A DNA stretch of 64,000 nucleotides from Thioalkalicoccus limnaeus (GCF_041197575.1 NZ_JBDKXB010000005.1:124001-188000), one strand, 5' to 3'. Positions 8,842 to 19,662 are shown, numbered from the stretch's first letter. Notes: generated from the letters alone by a model not told the origin. Translations and numbers: made by a program.

Positions 8842-9873
8842 CTAGCGCCAGCCGGCTCGGTCCATCAGGCGGACGGCCTCGGCATTGTAGACGCCGAGTT
8901 GGTCGAGATTGATCGCATCGGCCTTGAACGGCCCCCAAGCCGCGAGGGTCTCGCTGATCGGCACATCGGCTCGAACCGGGAACTCGCCGTTGACCTGGGC
9001 ATACCATTGCTGGGATTCGGGATTGGCCAGAAACTCGACGAGCTGTTCGGCGGCGGCGCGATTCGTCGCCGATTTGGTCAAAGCGGCCCCACTGGCGTTG
9101 ATGTGGACGCCGCGGTCAGCCTGGTTGGGCCAGAAGACGGCGATGTGCTCCGCGGCCTCGCGTTCGGTCGGATCGTTCGATCCGAGCATGCCCGCCAGGT
9201 AGTAGGTGTTGGCGATCGCGATGTCGCACTGACCAGCCGCGGCGGCCTTGATCTGGTCGCGGTCCCCGCCTTGTGGCGGCCGGGCCAGGTTCGCCACCAA
9301 GCCCCGAGCCCAGGCTTCGGTTTGCTCGACTCCGAGCGTGGCGATCATCGCCGAGACCATCGATTGATTGTAGATGTTGTCCGACGAGCGGACGCAGATC
9401 TTGCGCCGCCATTCTGCATCGGTCAGCGCCTCGTAGGTCGAGAGCCGGGCCGGGTCGACGCGATCCTTGGCGTACAGGATCGGGCGGGCGCGCAACGAGA
9501 GGGCTACCCAGTGGCCCTCGGGATCGCGGTAATTCTCAGGGATGACCTCGGCGAGCTGAGCGCTTTCGAAGGGCTGCGTCACGCCGGCCTCCTTGGCTCG
9601 GTGCAGGTTGCCCGCGTCGACGGTCAGCAGCAGATCCGCCGGCGAATTGATCCCTTCGCTCTGGAGGCGCTGCAGCAGCGCGGCGGCGTCGGCCGTGACC
9701 AGGTTGACCTTGATGCCCGTCTGCTCGGTGAAGCGGTCGAGCAGGGGTTTGATCAGTTCCTCCTTGCGCGCCGAATAGAGGTTCAGCTCGTCATCGGCGA
9801 AGCTCCAGGTCGGCAAGGTCATCAGCGCAGCCAAGGCCGCGACGATGATGATAGGGCGAATGGCGGTGGCCAT
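8842..9873 (-). CDS. fbpA: Ferric iron ABC transporter, periplasmic binding protein
   Basis: 343 residues with a signal peptide (hydrophobic residues 6-24, cleavage near SFADDE). The mature part begins LNLYSARKEELIKPLL and carries RPILYAKDRVDP, VRSSDNIYNQSM and the adjacent tyrosines of IANTYYLAG, which ligate Fe3+ in the FutA/FbpA class. It is the first gene of fbpABC; the intergenic region upstream carries a Fur-like site. Delivers iron to the FbpB/FbpC complex, presumably feeding the Fe-S and heme genes next door. Confidence 0.93.
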   Translation of the reverse strand: MATAIRPIIIVAALAALMTLPTWSFADDELNLYSARKEELIKPLLDRFTEQTGIKVNLVTADAAALLQRLQSEGINSPADLLLTVDAGNLHRAKEAGVTQPFESAQLAEVIPENYRDPEGHWVALSLRARPILYAKDRVDPARLSTYEALTDAEWRRKICVRSSDNIYNQSMVSAMIATLGVEQTEAWARGLVANLARPPQGGDRDQIKAAAAGQCDIAIANTYYLAGMLGSNDPTEREAAEHIAVFWPNQADRGVHINASGAALTKSATNRAAAEQLVEFLANPESQQWYAQVNGEFPVRADVPISETLAAWGPFKADAINLDQLGVYNAEAVRLMDRAGWR

Positions 9874-9910
9874 GGGTGGGATTCCTCCATAAACTGTGGC
9901 GCTACGATAT

Positions 9911-9931
9911 TATTGAGAATTGTTCTTCTTA
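9911..9931 (-). promoter_or_regulatory. Candidate Fur box upstream of fbpABC
   Basis: An A/T-rich island in a G+C-rich region reads TATTGAGAATTGTTCTTCTT. It is a partial 7-1-7 dyad (TGAGAAT/T/GTTCTTC, four of seven positions symmetric) close to the Fur consensus half-site. It lies 38-58 bases upstream of the fbpA start, as expected for an iron-repressed promoter. Motif-based only. Confidence 0.5.
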
Positions 9932-10316
9932 ACAAGGGCGTTTTTCTGCGCCAAGATCGTCGGCCCGAGCGGCAGGTGGCGGGGGCGCCGGGGCCACCGT
10001 GACAGTGCGGAGCCGCTGTCGGGATCTTCGAGGGTTGCCGCGGGCCCCTGTCCCTCGCGTCCCGGCGATCACGAGGCGCCGCGAGCCCTCCTTGCGGCTG
10101 GACTTGAACGATCGACCTCCCGCGGCCTTCGACAGGACGGGACCCCGATTGATCGCGCAGGGCTTGAAATGCTCGCGATTCGCTCCGATGATGCCGCCTG
10201 GCATCATGGCCGAATCTGACGAAGCCAGCAAATCGGTGCGGGGCCTTGAAAGCCTGTCGCGGGGTCGTATATCGATTACCTAGAGAAATACTCGGGAACT
10301 ATGGAGTCCAGGCATC
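9932..10316. other. Intergenic region between fbpA and sufB
   Basis: 385 bases without a convincing gene; the open frames here lack family similarity and ribosome sites. The last 60 bases before sufB are more A/T-rich (TATATCGATTACCTAG...) and must hold the suf promoter. A loose dyad, ACCTAGAG...CTCGGGA at about 10278-10297, resembles an IscR-type site but only weakly. Confidence 0.5.
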
Positions 10317-11759
<1,443 letters not shown>

Positions 11760-11986
11760 GCCTCTCGAGTCGGGGCCGCGGTTGCGTCGCTCTGCGCGGG
11801 GCCTTGTTCAGGCCAACGCGGGGCGGGTAAGTCCCTTCGGTCCGCGCGACGCGTGCCGCTGCGGTTCCGATGCCCGTGATGGCCCGGAAGGCCGTGACTC
11901 GAGATCTCATCTTGGATTCTGCGTCGCCGGGCCTGGCCGATCGCACAGGCGATGTCGGACAACCAACATCATTCGAGGCTGTAGTC

Positions 11987-12742
11987 ATGTTGACAATCCA
12001 CGAGTTGAGGGCCGCGGTCGATGGCCGCGAGATCCTCAAAGGGCTGGATCTGGAGGTCGGGCCCGGCGAGATCCACGCGATCATGGGTCCCAATGGCTCC
12101 GGCAAGAGCACGCTGTCCTACGTCCTGTCCGGGCGCGACGGGTACGAGGTGACCGGCGGGCAGGTCCTATTCGACGGTGAGGATCTCTTGGCGATGGCGC
12201 CGGAGGAACGGGCCCAGCGCGGTATCTTCCTGGCCTTTCAGTATCCGGTGGAACTGCCGGGGGTGAATAACACCTCCTTCCTGAAGGCATCGCTGAACGC
12301 CATTCGCGCCGGGCGTGGCGAACCACCTCTCGATGCCGTGTCCTTCATGCGGCTGATGCGGGATCGGCTCAAGGTCCTACACCTCGACGATACCCTGCTC
12401 AAGCGCGACGTCAATGCCGGCTTTTCCGGAGGCGAGAAGAAACGCAACGAGATCTTCCAGATGGCGTTGCTCGAGCCGCGCTTGGCGATCCTCGACGAAA
12501 CCGATTCGGGGCTGGACATCGATGCGTTGCGCGTCGTCGCCGATGGTGTCAACGCGCTGCGTTGCCAAACCCGCTCGATGATCATCGTCACGCACTATCA
12601 GCGTCTGCTCGACTACATCAAGCCGGACCATGTTCATGTGCTGGCCAACGGCCGGATCATCCGTTCCGGAGGCAAGGAGCTGGCGTTGGAATTGGAGGCG
12701 AAAGGATACGGGTGGATCACCGGCGAGGAGGCCGCAGCATGA
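11987..12742 (+). CDS. sufC: Fe-S cluster assembly ATPase SufC
   Basis: 251 residues. ABC-type ATPase that drives conformational change in SufB/SufD. Walker A GPNGSGKST (around residues 36-44), Q-loop FLAFQYPVELPG, signature FSGGEKKRNE, Walker B LAILDETDSGLD and the switch histidine of IIVTHYQRLL. The DETDSGLD Walker B form is specific to SufC. The ATG at 11987 is chosen because family similarity begins there. The sufB-sufC gap contains no gene. Overlaps sufD by four bases (ATGA). Confidence 0.97.
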   Translation: MLTIHELRAAVDGREILKGLDLEVGPGEIHAIMGPNGSGKSTLSYVLSGRDGYEVTGGQVLFDGEDLLAMAPEERAQRGIFLAFQYPVELPGVNNTSFLKASLNAIRAGRGEPPLDAVSFMRLMRDRLKVLHLDDTLLKRDVNAGFSGGEKKRNEIFQMALLEPRLAILDETDSGLDIDALRVVADGVNALRCQTRSMIIVTHYQRLLDYIKPDHVHVLANGRIIRSGGKELALELEAKGYGWITGEEAAA

Positions 12743-14058
12743 ACGCGACCGTCGGTGCCTTGGAATCCTGGTTGCCCGCTCGAGGGGCGCGTTCGTCCGA
12801 TCCCGCCTGGCTCGCGGATGAGCGGCACCGCGGCCTGGCCGAGGCGCGCCGTCAAGGGCTACCGACCCAGCGGCATGAGGCGTGGCGCTATACCGGGCTC
12901 AAGCCTTTATTGGAGAAGGGGTTCAAGGCCGTAAGCGAGGTCGCGGCGACGATCACCGAGGGCGAGATCGAATCGGTTCTGGTCCCAGGGCTCGACAGTT
13001 ATCGCATTCTGATGATCAACGGATGCTATCAACCGGCGCTGTCGGTCACCGACCATCCTCGCGCGGGGATGCGCATCGAAAGCCTGCGGCATTTGGTGCA
13101 GCATGAGCCCGAGATCGTCAGGGGTCTCTTGGCGCAGGCCGCCGAACCAGATGCCCGGCTCTTCACGGCGCTCAACACCGCCGCGATCGACGACGGCCTG
13201 GTGGTCCTCGTCGACCCGGATGTCGCAGTCGATCGACCGATCGAGCTGATTCATCTTTCCACTGGTATCGACGAACCGCGTGTCGCGCAGCCGCGGCATC
13301 TGGTGGTCCTCGGTGACGGTGCTCGGGTCAGCCTGATCGAACGCTATGTCGGTATCCGCGGCGCGCTCTATTGCACGAACTCGGTCGCCGAGGTGATTTT
13401 GGGCCAGGGCGCACACTTGGTGCACCATCGGATCCAGGCGGAGAGTCCCGTCGCCTTCCATCTCTCGAGTCTGTTCGTCCGTCAGAGGGCGGCGAGCGGC
13501 TACCACGGGGTCAACATTGGCTTCGGCAGCGCTTGGGCGCGTACCGATCTGGTCGCGCGCTTCGACGGGCCAGACGCGAGATGCGACTTCGAAGGTCTTT
13601 ACCTGGCCGGTGACGGTCAGTTGATCGATTATCATCTCGAGGTCGATCATCGGATTCCGCAGTGCACGAGTCGTGAGCACTTCAAGGGCCTCCTCTATGG
13701 TCGTGGTCGTGCCGTGTTCGATGGGCGTGTCCATGTCGCGCGTGATGCCCAAAAGACCGACGCCCAGATGTCGAATCACAACCTGTTGCTGTCGCCGAAT
13801 GCCGAGGTCGATGCAAAGCCGCAGCTCGAGATCTATGCCGATGATGTCAAGTGCAGCCATGGCACGACAATCGGCCAGATCGACCCGGAACGGTTGTTCT
13901 ACCTGAGGTCCCGTGGGATCCCGGCCGACCAGGCGCGGCGGATCCTTTGTCTTGGTTTTGCGGGCGAGATCCTCGACCGGCTGGAACCGGCCGCGTTGCG
14001 CGAGCATGTCGCGGAGCAGGTCGGCGCGCAGCTCGAACGGACCTTCGCGGCATCCTGA
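12739..14058 (+). CDS. sufD: Fe-S cluster assembly protein SufD
   Basis: 439 residues. Partner of SufB in the SufBC2D scaffold. The N-terminal helical part has RHEAWRYTGLKPLLEKGF. The C-terminal beta-helix contains SREHFKGLLYGRGRAVFDG and DAQMSNHNLLLSPNAEVDAKPQL (in part: SNHNLLLSPNAEVDAKPQL), with the SufD histidine in CSHGTTIGQID. The start ATG overlaps the sufC stop as ATGA. No sufS or sufE follows; the next gene, after 178 bases, is the SufT-like gene. Confidence 0.96.
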   Translation: MNATVGALESWLPARGARSSDPAWLADERHRGLAEARRQGLPTQRHEAWRYTGLKPLLEKGFKAVSEVAATITEGEIESVLVPGLDSYRILMINGCYQPALSVTDHPRAGMRIESLRHLVQHEPEIVRGLLAQAAEPDARLFTALNTAAIDDGLVVLVDPDVAVDRPIELIHLSTGIDEPRVAQPRHLVVLGDGARVSLIERYVGIRGALYCTNSVAEVILGQGAHLVHHRIQAESPVAFHLSSLFVRQRAASGYHGVNIGFGSAWARTDLVARFDGPDARCDFEGLYLAGDGQLIDYHLEVDHRIPQCTSREHFKGLLYGRGRAVFDGRVHVARDAQKTDAQMSNHNLLLSPNAEVDAKPQLEIYADDVKCSHGTTIGQIDPERLFYLRSRGIPADQARRILCLGFAGEILDRLEPAALREHVAEQVGAQLERTFAAS

Positions 14059-14236
14059 AAGAAGGCGCGGTCGCGGTCGGGCCATTCGTCGGCGCCGAAC
14101 CGCCCGGTTTCGCCGGGCCAGATCGGGCGGCGGACGAGAAGCGCGGCGGTTTGGGAATTCGTCGCGTAACGAAGTTGACAACAGGGTCCGGGCACGGCTG
14201 TGGTGGGGTCCGGACGCAAACATTGGCGAGGTCGTG

Positions 14237-14644
14237 ATGAACAGACTGGCGCGTTTCGCCGGCTTTGGTCGAGAATCTCGGGACACGGGTACCGCCGTCC
14301 CTGAACCGCTCGTATCGGTACCCGTCGAGCGGATGGATCCGGAAGAGCTTCGGGAGCCGATCATCGCGGCGCTTCGTGGTGTGCATGACCCGGAGATCCC
14401 TGTCAACATCTACGATCTCGGTCTGATCTACCGGATCGACATCTCCGACGAGGGCGATATCGCGGTCGATATGACCCTGACGGCACCGGCATGCCCGGTC
14501 GCTGGCATGATGCCGATCATGGTCAAGGACGCGATCGCGGCCGTCGAGGGTGTCGGCTGTGTCGAGGTCGAACTGGTTTGGGATCCCCCATGGACGATGG
14601 ATCGCATGTCCGAGGAGGCACGGCTGGAGCTGGGCCTGATGTAG
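14237..14644 (+). CDS. sufT: SufT-like DUF59/MIP18-family Fe-S assembly protein
   Basis: 135 residues. The DUF59 core spans about residues 36-125: VHDPEIPVNIYDLGLIY, then MTLTAPACPVAGMMP with the single conserved cysteine, and ELVWDPPWTMDRMSEEA near the end. This domain is found in SufT and in PaaD; the suf context makes the SufT assignment likely. SufT is an accessory factor in Fe-S cluster carriage or maturation rather than a cysteine desulfurase. The first 25 residues are not conserved. It lies 178 bases after sufD and may have its own promoter. Confidence 0.88.
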   Translation: MNRLARFAGFGRESRDTGTAVPEPLVSVPVERMDPEELREPIIAALRGVHDPEIPVNIYDLGLIYRIDISDEGDIAVDMTLTAPACPVAGMMPIMVKDAIAAVEGVGCVEVELVWDPPWTMDRMSEEARLELGLM

Positions 14645-14723
14645 TCGAGGGCGCGCTTAGCTCGGATGCTAGGCGCTCGGCCGAGGTACCGAGTGCCGCC
14701 CGGCTCTCGCCTCTTGCCCTTGG

Positions 14724-14742
14724 GCGCCCGCGTTACGGGCGC
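14724..14742. terminator. Hairpin between convergent sufT and DUF971 genes
   Basis: GCGCCCG-CGTTA-CGGGCGC is a perfect seven-pair stem placed where the two convergent transcripts end, overlapping the DUF971 stop codon. No U-tract, so at best a weak or bidirectional terminator. Confidence 0.35.
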
Positions 14743-15155
14743 GTGCCGGACGCTGGTTGCCCGCCCCGCGCGATCAGCGCTTCGAACGGGTCTTCCCCGT
14801 CACGTTCGACCCCGGCATCGCGCAGCCGGCGCAGATAATCCTGCCACAAGGGTTGCCAGCCGCGACCGAGTTTGTAGAGGTAAGCCCAATCGTACAGACC
14901 GGAGTCGTGGCCGTCATCGAACACGATCTTGACGGCATAGGTGCCGATCTGTCGCACATCATCGATGGTGACGCGCTCTTTGCCGGTCTGAAGTCTGGCC
15001 TGATCCGGTCGGTGCCCGCGCACCTCGGCCGACGGGGAGTACACCCGCAGATATTCACAGGGCAGGTGGAATCGCGCCCCATCGTCGAAGGCGATCTCGA
15101 GGAGACGTGAGTGACGGTGAACTTGGATCTCGGTCGGGACCGGGTGCTGAGTCAT
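14733..15155 (-). CDS. DUF971 domain protein (gamma-butyrobetaine hydroxylase-like N-terminal domain)
   Basis: 140 residues. The DUF971 domain covers about residues 7-100: VHRHSRLLEIAFDDG, FHLPCEYLRVYSPSAEV, and VGTYAVKIVFDDGHDSGLYDW-type strand pairs (here IGTYAVKIVFDDGHDSG). In eukaryotic gamma-butyrobetaine hydroxylase this fold binds zinc, but stand-alone bacterial versions have unknown function and are often near Fe-S genes. The start is the ATG at 15155, 26 bases downstream of hemH on the same strand, so the two are probably co-transcribed. Confidence 0.85.
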   Translation of the reverse strand: MTQHPVPTEIQVHRHSRLLEIAFDDGARFHLPCEYLRVYSPSAEVRGHRPDQARLQTGKERVTIDDVRQIGTYAVKIVFDDGHDSGLYDWAYLYKLGRGWQPLWQDYLRRLRDAGVERDGEDPFEALIARGGQPASGTRP

Positions 15156-15181
15156 CGCTTGGCCTCGGGATCTCACGGGAT

Positions 15182-16249
15182 TCAGGCGACACCGTCCGCG
15201 GCCACTCGCGTGATGGCGACGGGCGACTCGGGCCAGCCCAACGTATGGCGCTGGACCAAGTCCGCAAGCATCTCCATGTGGGCCGGAGTGTCGTTGAGAC
15301 AAGGGATGTAGCCGTAATGCCGTCCGCCGGCCTCGAGGAAATAGCGGCGGTTTTCCTCGCCGATTTCCTCGATCGTTTCGAGACAATCCGCGGCGAAGCC
15401 TGGACAGACGACATGGACCGACTCGATTCCGCTTGCGGCCCATTCCTTGAGCGTTTCATCGGTGTAGGGTTTCAACCATTCCATGTTCCCGACCCGCGAT
15501 TGAAAGGTTAGTTGCCAACGGTCCCTCGGGAGTCCCAAACCTTCGCTGACGAGCCGCGCGGTCTTGTGGCATTGGCAGTGATACGGGTCGCCATTGAGGA
15601 AGTAATCCTTGGGGATCCCGTGAAACGAAAACATCAAGCGTTGCGGCTCGCCCTGCTCGGCCCAGTAGGCGCGAATCCGCTCGATGAGGGCACGGATATA
15701 GGCCGGCTCATCGTGATACTGGTTGACGAAGCGTACCTCGGGTAGCCAGCGCCAGTTGGCCAGGGCGCGGGTCACGGCGTCGAAGGTCGAACCGGTCGTC
15801 GTCCCGGAATACTGCGGATAGAGGGGCAGCACCAACAGACGGCGGATGCTGGCATCGCGGAGCCGCTCGAGGGCCGACACGATCGACGGGTTGCCATAGC
15901 GCATGCCGAGTTCGACTTGAACCGCCCCGGCCAGGCGGTTGTCGAGGCGCTCTTGCAGGGCTGTTGCCTGTTGCCGCGAGATGGTCAACAGCGGTGAGCC
16001 CTCTTCGGTCCAGACCGATTGGTAGGCCTTCGCGGATCGGGCCGGCCGTACGCGGAGAATGAAGCCGTGCAGGATCAGCCACCATAGCGACCGCGGGGCC
16101 TCGATCACCCGCGGGTCGGCCAGGAATTCCGCGAGATAGCGGCGCACGGCCGTCTTGGTCGGTGCGTCCGGTGTACCGAGATTGATCAGCAGCACCCCGA
16201 GCGGGTGTGCCGAATCGTGGGCGAAGCCGATGACGTTCTGGAACTTCAT
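15182..16249 (-). CDS. hemH: Ferrochelatase
   Basis: 355 residues. Inserts Fe2+ into protoporphyrin IX, the last step of heme synthesis. Family blocks are LGVLLINLGTPDAPT at the N-terminus, PLYPQYSGTTTGSTFD, and the catalytic histidine region MFSFHGIPKDYFLNGDPYHCQCHKT (in part: FSFHGIPKDYFLNGDPY). VCPGFAADCLETIEEIGEE and the final helix follow. Length is typical of the gammaproteobacterial enzyme. Sits upstream of the DUF971 gene. Confidence 0.97.
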   Translation of the reverse strand: MKFQNVIGFAHDSAHPLGVLLINLGTPDAPTKTAVRRYLAEFLADPRVIEAPRSLWWLILHGFILRVRPARSAKAYQSVWTEEGSPLLTISRQQATALQERLDNRLAGAVQVELGMRYGNPSIVSALERLRDASIRRLLVLPLYPQYSGTTTGSTFDAVTRALANWRWLPEVRFVNQYHDEPAYIRALIERIRAYWAEQGEPQRLMFSFHGIPKDYFLNGDPYHCQCHKTARLVSEGLGLPRDRWQLTFQSRVGNMEWLKPYTDETLKEWAASGIESVHVVCPGFAADCLETIEEIGEENRRYFLEAGGRHYGYIPCLNDTPAHMEMLADLVQRHTLGWPESPVAITRVAADGVA

Positions 16250-16474
16250 GTAACGATATCTCGAGGCGCTCGCTCTGCTATTGGGTGTTCGGCGGCGGGA
16301 TCGGGGGATCGCCGCGGCGCATTCGGGCGATTCGTATGCGATACGACGGCGAAGCCCCGCGCCTGACGCGGTGGCGCCATCGTTGCCACAGGACTCCCGC
16401 CATTGGGGTCCAGAACGCCCAAGATGAGGATTCTACGTGTTGGGCCCGGGCTTGTCACAGACCGGCCGCGCCGA

Positions 16475-17029
16475 TCAGGGATCGGTGGCCTGCTCCATCA
16501 GCACTTGGTAAAGGGCGCGGAATCGCGCCGTGTCGGGGGCGACGAACAGCGGATCGCTGGTGTCGGGCATGACCGATTCGAGTTCGGTCCAGTCGGCAGC
16601 GGATAGGCGCTCGATCGCCAGCGGAAAGGCTTCGCGTTCCTCGATGTCCATGTGCTGGCGGAGGGCTGCAATCAGCTCGCGGCCTTGAATCTCGACCTCG
16701 TCGCGTCGGAGCACCTCTTCGTGAATGATGCCCTCGAGCGAACGGCGGAAGCGGCGATTCATCTGTCCGAGCAACGCATGCTGATGGGCGAGGATGTCAA
16801 GAATGTCGGTCTTCTCGACACCGATCGCGCGCAGCCGATCGAAGATCAGATCCTCGCTCTTATGGTGGATCTGATCGCCATAAATCTCCATGTATTCGAG
16901 CAGTTCGCACATCAGGTTGTAATCCGGTTCGGTACCCGTGCTGAAGCGATCGAGCAGACGCTCGAGCAGATCGAGCAGGCGGGCGAGGCGCCGATGCTCG
17001 AGGCCGAGGCGTTGGACCAGTTGGTTCAT
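16475..17029 (-). CDS. Hemerythrin-like HHE domain protein
   Basis: 184 residues, all-helical. The metal-ligand pattern of the HHE fold is visible: H12 in GLEHRRLARLL, HHKSEDLIFD (about residue 55), AHQHALLGQMN (about residue 82), and QHMDIEEREAFPLA (about residue 124). Such proteins bind a di-iron site and are used for oxygen, NO or redox sensing, or iron-centre repair. Which role applies is not visible. The ATG at 17029 is preferred because upstream codons in frame show no conservation. Flanked by 225- and 231-base gaps with nothing recognisable. Confidence 0.85.
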   Translation of the reverse strand: MNQLVQRLGLEHRRLARLLDLLERLLDRFSTGTEPDYNLMCELLEYMEIYGDQIHHKSEDLIFDRLRAIGVEKTDILDILAHQHALLGQMNRRFRRSLEGIIHEEVLRRDEVEIQGRELIAALRQHMDIEEREAFPLAIERLSAADWTELESVMPDTSDPLFVAPDTARFRALYQVLMEQATDP

Positions 17030-17260
17030 GGGCCGGAACTCCTGAAACGAGGCCGCTGTCTGGTCGAGCCGACGCGGGGACGGTCGGTGCGGGGTCGCGG
17101 CTGGACATGTCCTTAAGTATGACACCGACCAGAGCGTTTCCAAATCCTGATGAGGTGGGGTGTGGCGCGAAAAAGCCGGTTCGTGAGGCATCTATCCGAA
17201 TCCTGAAGCCCTGAAGGGCCCGCCGACCGACCGGTCCCGAGCAGGCCCCGTCATCGGCGC

Positions 17261-18964
17261 TCAGCCGAAACGACGTCCGTTGGCCGCCAGGTGCCAAAAA
17301 CCGTCGCGCGTCTCGCCGGTCAGTACATAGGCCAGCGCGTGTGGGTCCTGCAGGGTCCAGGCGAGCCGCTGGCGCACCCACGGCTGGCCGCACATTAACA
17401 GCTGATCGCCGCGTTGCACGGCCTGGCCAGCGTCCGGCAACAGTTGCGGTTCTCCGCCATGGAGCCGGAGCAGCACGAGACAGGGCAGCCGATCCTCGCG
17501 ATCCCGCGGGTTCCGGTTCAGGGTTGCAAGGTCCAGATGGGTTCCCGTTTCGACGGCGGTCGCCACGGCTGGGGCTTGTTCGGCCTCGATCCGCGTCTCC
17601 CAAACGGCCAAGGGCTGGTCGGACACCATCGCCTCGAGGCATTGCAGCAGCCGGCCCGCCCAGTCGTCGTCCTGATGGCTGGCCTGATGGCAGAATTCGG
17701 TGAGCAGCGGTGTCCCGAGCAGTTCCGCAATGCGCTCGGCCAGGACGGTGCTGGGGTGCATGATGATGTCGGCCTCGACGGCGAAGAACAGGCCGTGGTT
17801 CTCCGACTGATTCTCGCGTGCGACGACGAAGAGGTCGCGATTGAGTTCGCGTGCGGTCATGATGATCGACAGGTTGTTGGCGTCGTCGTCGGTCCCGGCC
17901 ACCAGTCCGACCGCGTCGCAGACGCTGGCCTGTTCGAGCGTGTCGGCCTCGGTGCCGGGCCCGGTAACCAGTTTCGCCCCCGTCGGGCGGCCCGTTCGAT
18001 CGGGTTGGGCCTCGATCACGATGAATTCGCGACTGGGGTCGGCCAAGTGCTTGTGCAGCGCGCGGCCGAAGCGACCGTAGCCGCATAAGATCCAGCGGCC
18101 CTCGGCGGGCGGCGGTCGCGTTGCCGCAGGAGGCATCCCGCTGCGGGACGTGAGCCATTGGTACAGCCGCGTCAGTTGGGGCGAGTGAATCCGCGTCGCC
18201 AACGACAGCGCGAAGGTCTCGAACGGGTCGAAGATATGATCGGTGCCGAAAGAGGCCATGTTGGCCTCGATCGCCCGCGAATCGGCCCGGCAGATGACCT
18301 TGATCCGCGGATGCAGCAGTTTTGCCGTGATCGCGATCTTCAGATTGGTCGCGTTGACGTTGGTCAGGGCGACGGCACCGGCGCACAGCGGATGACTCAG
18401 GCCGGCATCCAGCAGTCGGTGGGGTTGGCGCGCGTCGGCCGCCAACGCCGGGACGAACTCGCGCAGATTTTCCAATTGCAGCAGCGCGATCCGCTCCGGT
18501 TTGATATCGATGACGACCGCACGCTGATGTCGGTCGGTCAGGGCTTGCACCAAGGCGCTGCCGGTCTCCCCGTAACCGCATACCAGGTAGAAAGGGTCGC
18601 TGAGGCGCCGGACCAGTGTCGCGAATCGCCGTTCGGCCAGTGCCCGTTGAAAGGTCTTGTCTTGCAGGAGCGCGATCAGTTTGCCGATCGCATAGAGCCA
18701 GACGCTGACGGTCAGGAAGATGCAGAACAAGACCCACAGCCGTTGGGCATTGGTGAAGGCGTAGGGGATCTCGCCGAAACCGATCGTCGTCGACATGAAG
18801 CTGACGAAGTACAAGGCATGGAAGATCGTCATGCGCCAGGGTTCGCCGTTGGCATCTTGTCCGGGTATCAGCACCAGCCCGACGACCGCGATCGCATAGG
18901 CGGCGATCGGTGCCAGCAACGGGGCGCGCATCCGGCGCAGCACCAGGAACACGACAGGCTTCAT
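17261..18964 (-). CDS. Potassium channel protein with two TrkA-N (RCK) NAD-binding domains
   Basis: 567 residues. The N-terminus has two membrane segments flanking a pore helix and selectivity filter STTIGFGE (residues 58-65; TVGYG-like with I and F substitutions). Two Rossmann/RCK units follow. The first starts with VCGYGETGSALV (about 128) and VVIDIKPER, the second with LCGYGRFGRALHKHL (about 296) and FIVIEAQPDRTG; each is followed by a regulatory segment. Predicted ligand-gated K+ channel in the inner membrane. The DUF6394 membrane protein is just upstream and probably co-transcribed. Confidence 0.9.
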   Translation of the reverse strand: MKPVVFLVLRRMRAPLLAPIAAYAIAVVGLVLIPGQDANGEPWRMTIFHALYFVSFMSTTIGFGEIPYAFTNAQRLWVLFCIFLTVSVWLYAIGKLIALLQDKTFQRALAERRFATLVRRLSDPFYLVCGYGETGSALVQALTDRHQRAVVIDIKPERIALLQLENLREFVPALAADARQPHRLLDAGLSHPLCAGAVALTNVNATNLKIAITAKLLHPRIKVICRADSRAIEANMASFGTDHIFDPFETFALSLATRIHSPQLTRLYQWLTSRSGMPPAATRPPPAEGRWILCGYGRFGRALHKHLADPSREFIVIEAQPDRTGRPTGAKLVTGPGTEADTLEQASVCDAVGLVAGTDDDANNLSIIMTARELNRDLFVVARENQSENHGLFFAVEADIIMHPSTVLAERIAELLGTPLLTEFCHQASHQDDDWAGRLLQCLEAMVSDQPLAVWETRIEAEQAPAVATAVETGTHLDLATLNRNPRDREDRLPCLVLLRLHGGEPQLLPDAGQAVQRGDQLLMCGQPWVRQRLAWTLQDPHALAYVLTGETRDGFWHLAANGRRFG

Positions 18965-18988
18965 GTTCGTGCCTCGGGCCCGTTCCCG

Positions 18989-19372
18989 CTAGCGCCGGAG
19001 CATCACCGTCTCGATGACCAGCAACACGACCGAGACCACATTGGCGATCATCGCACCGCCGGCCAACGAGACGATGCTGGCCATCGTCGATGGGGTCATG
19101 CCCGTGTCGCTGATATGGACGGCATAGGTCCAGACCAGGGCCGCGGCGATCAATTGAAGCATCGCGACCAGGCTGGTCGCCAACAACACGGCCCCGGTCG
19201 GACTGCGGTCGCCGAACTTGATGACGGTCGCGATCAGGTTGACGATGATGACCGCGAAAAGCTCGGATACATGGTGGTGATCCGGATTGTCGATGTCGCC
19301 GATGAAGAACCCGAAGTTCAGGGTCAAGGCGGGGACGATGAAAAAGCCGAAGGCGACCTTCTCCGGATTCAT
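18989..19372 (-). CDS. DUF6394-type small membrane protein
   Basis: 127 residues with four predicted membrane segments (about 6-24, 38-51, 61-82, 97-124). The segment between the first two is acidic and histidine-rich (GDIDNPDHHHVSE). GGAGG lies seven bases before the ATG at 19372. It precedes the potassium channel gene by 24 bases on the same strand, and I recall this family being regularly adjacent to such channels, so an accessory or regulatory role in K+ flux is plausible but unproven. Confidence 0.75.
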   Translation of the reverse strand: MNPEKVAFGFFIVPALTLNFGFFIGDIDNPDHHHVSELFAVIIVNLIATVIKFGDRSPTGAVLLATSLVAMLQLIAAALVWTYAVHISDTGMTPSTMASIVSLAGGAMIANVVSVVLLVIETVMLRR

Positions 19373-19662
19373 GAGCAGACCTCCGCGGCTTGAGGGTTGG
19401 TCAATCCGAGTATATACCCGCCACACGAGGATCTTCCGCCGCAATGCACGCCTTTCGCACCCTCGCACCCGATCGCGGTGTGGCGGCGTCTCGCCACAGA
19501 GCCCGGCTATGACTCGTCGCCGCGCCTGGCTCGCGCGCACGATCGACGCGCCTGGCCTACCGAAGAATCCATGTGCGACGGGTATAGAGGGTATCGCGAT
19601 GGTTCATCCCGTTGCCATGGTGCGCGCCGCCGCGGTCGGCGGTGGCGCGCACGATCTCGCCG

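Noticed and set aside
9929..10231. A 100-codon minus-strand frame between fbpA and sufB as a possible suf regulator
   Set aside because: No Rrf2/IscR or other regulator pattern; no ribosome site.
10278..10297. A possible IscR-type site before sufB
   Set aside because: The dyad ACCTAGAG/CTCGGGA is imperfect and lacks the core of either IscR motif class. Mentioned only as a weak possibility.
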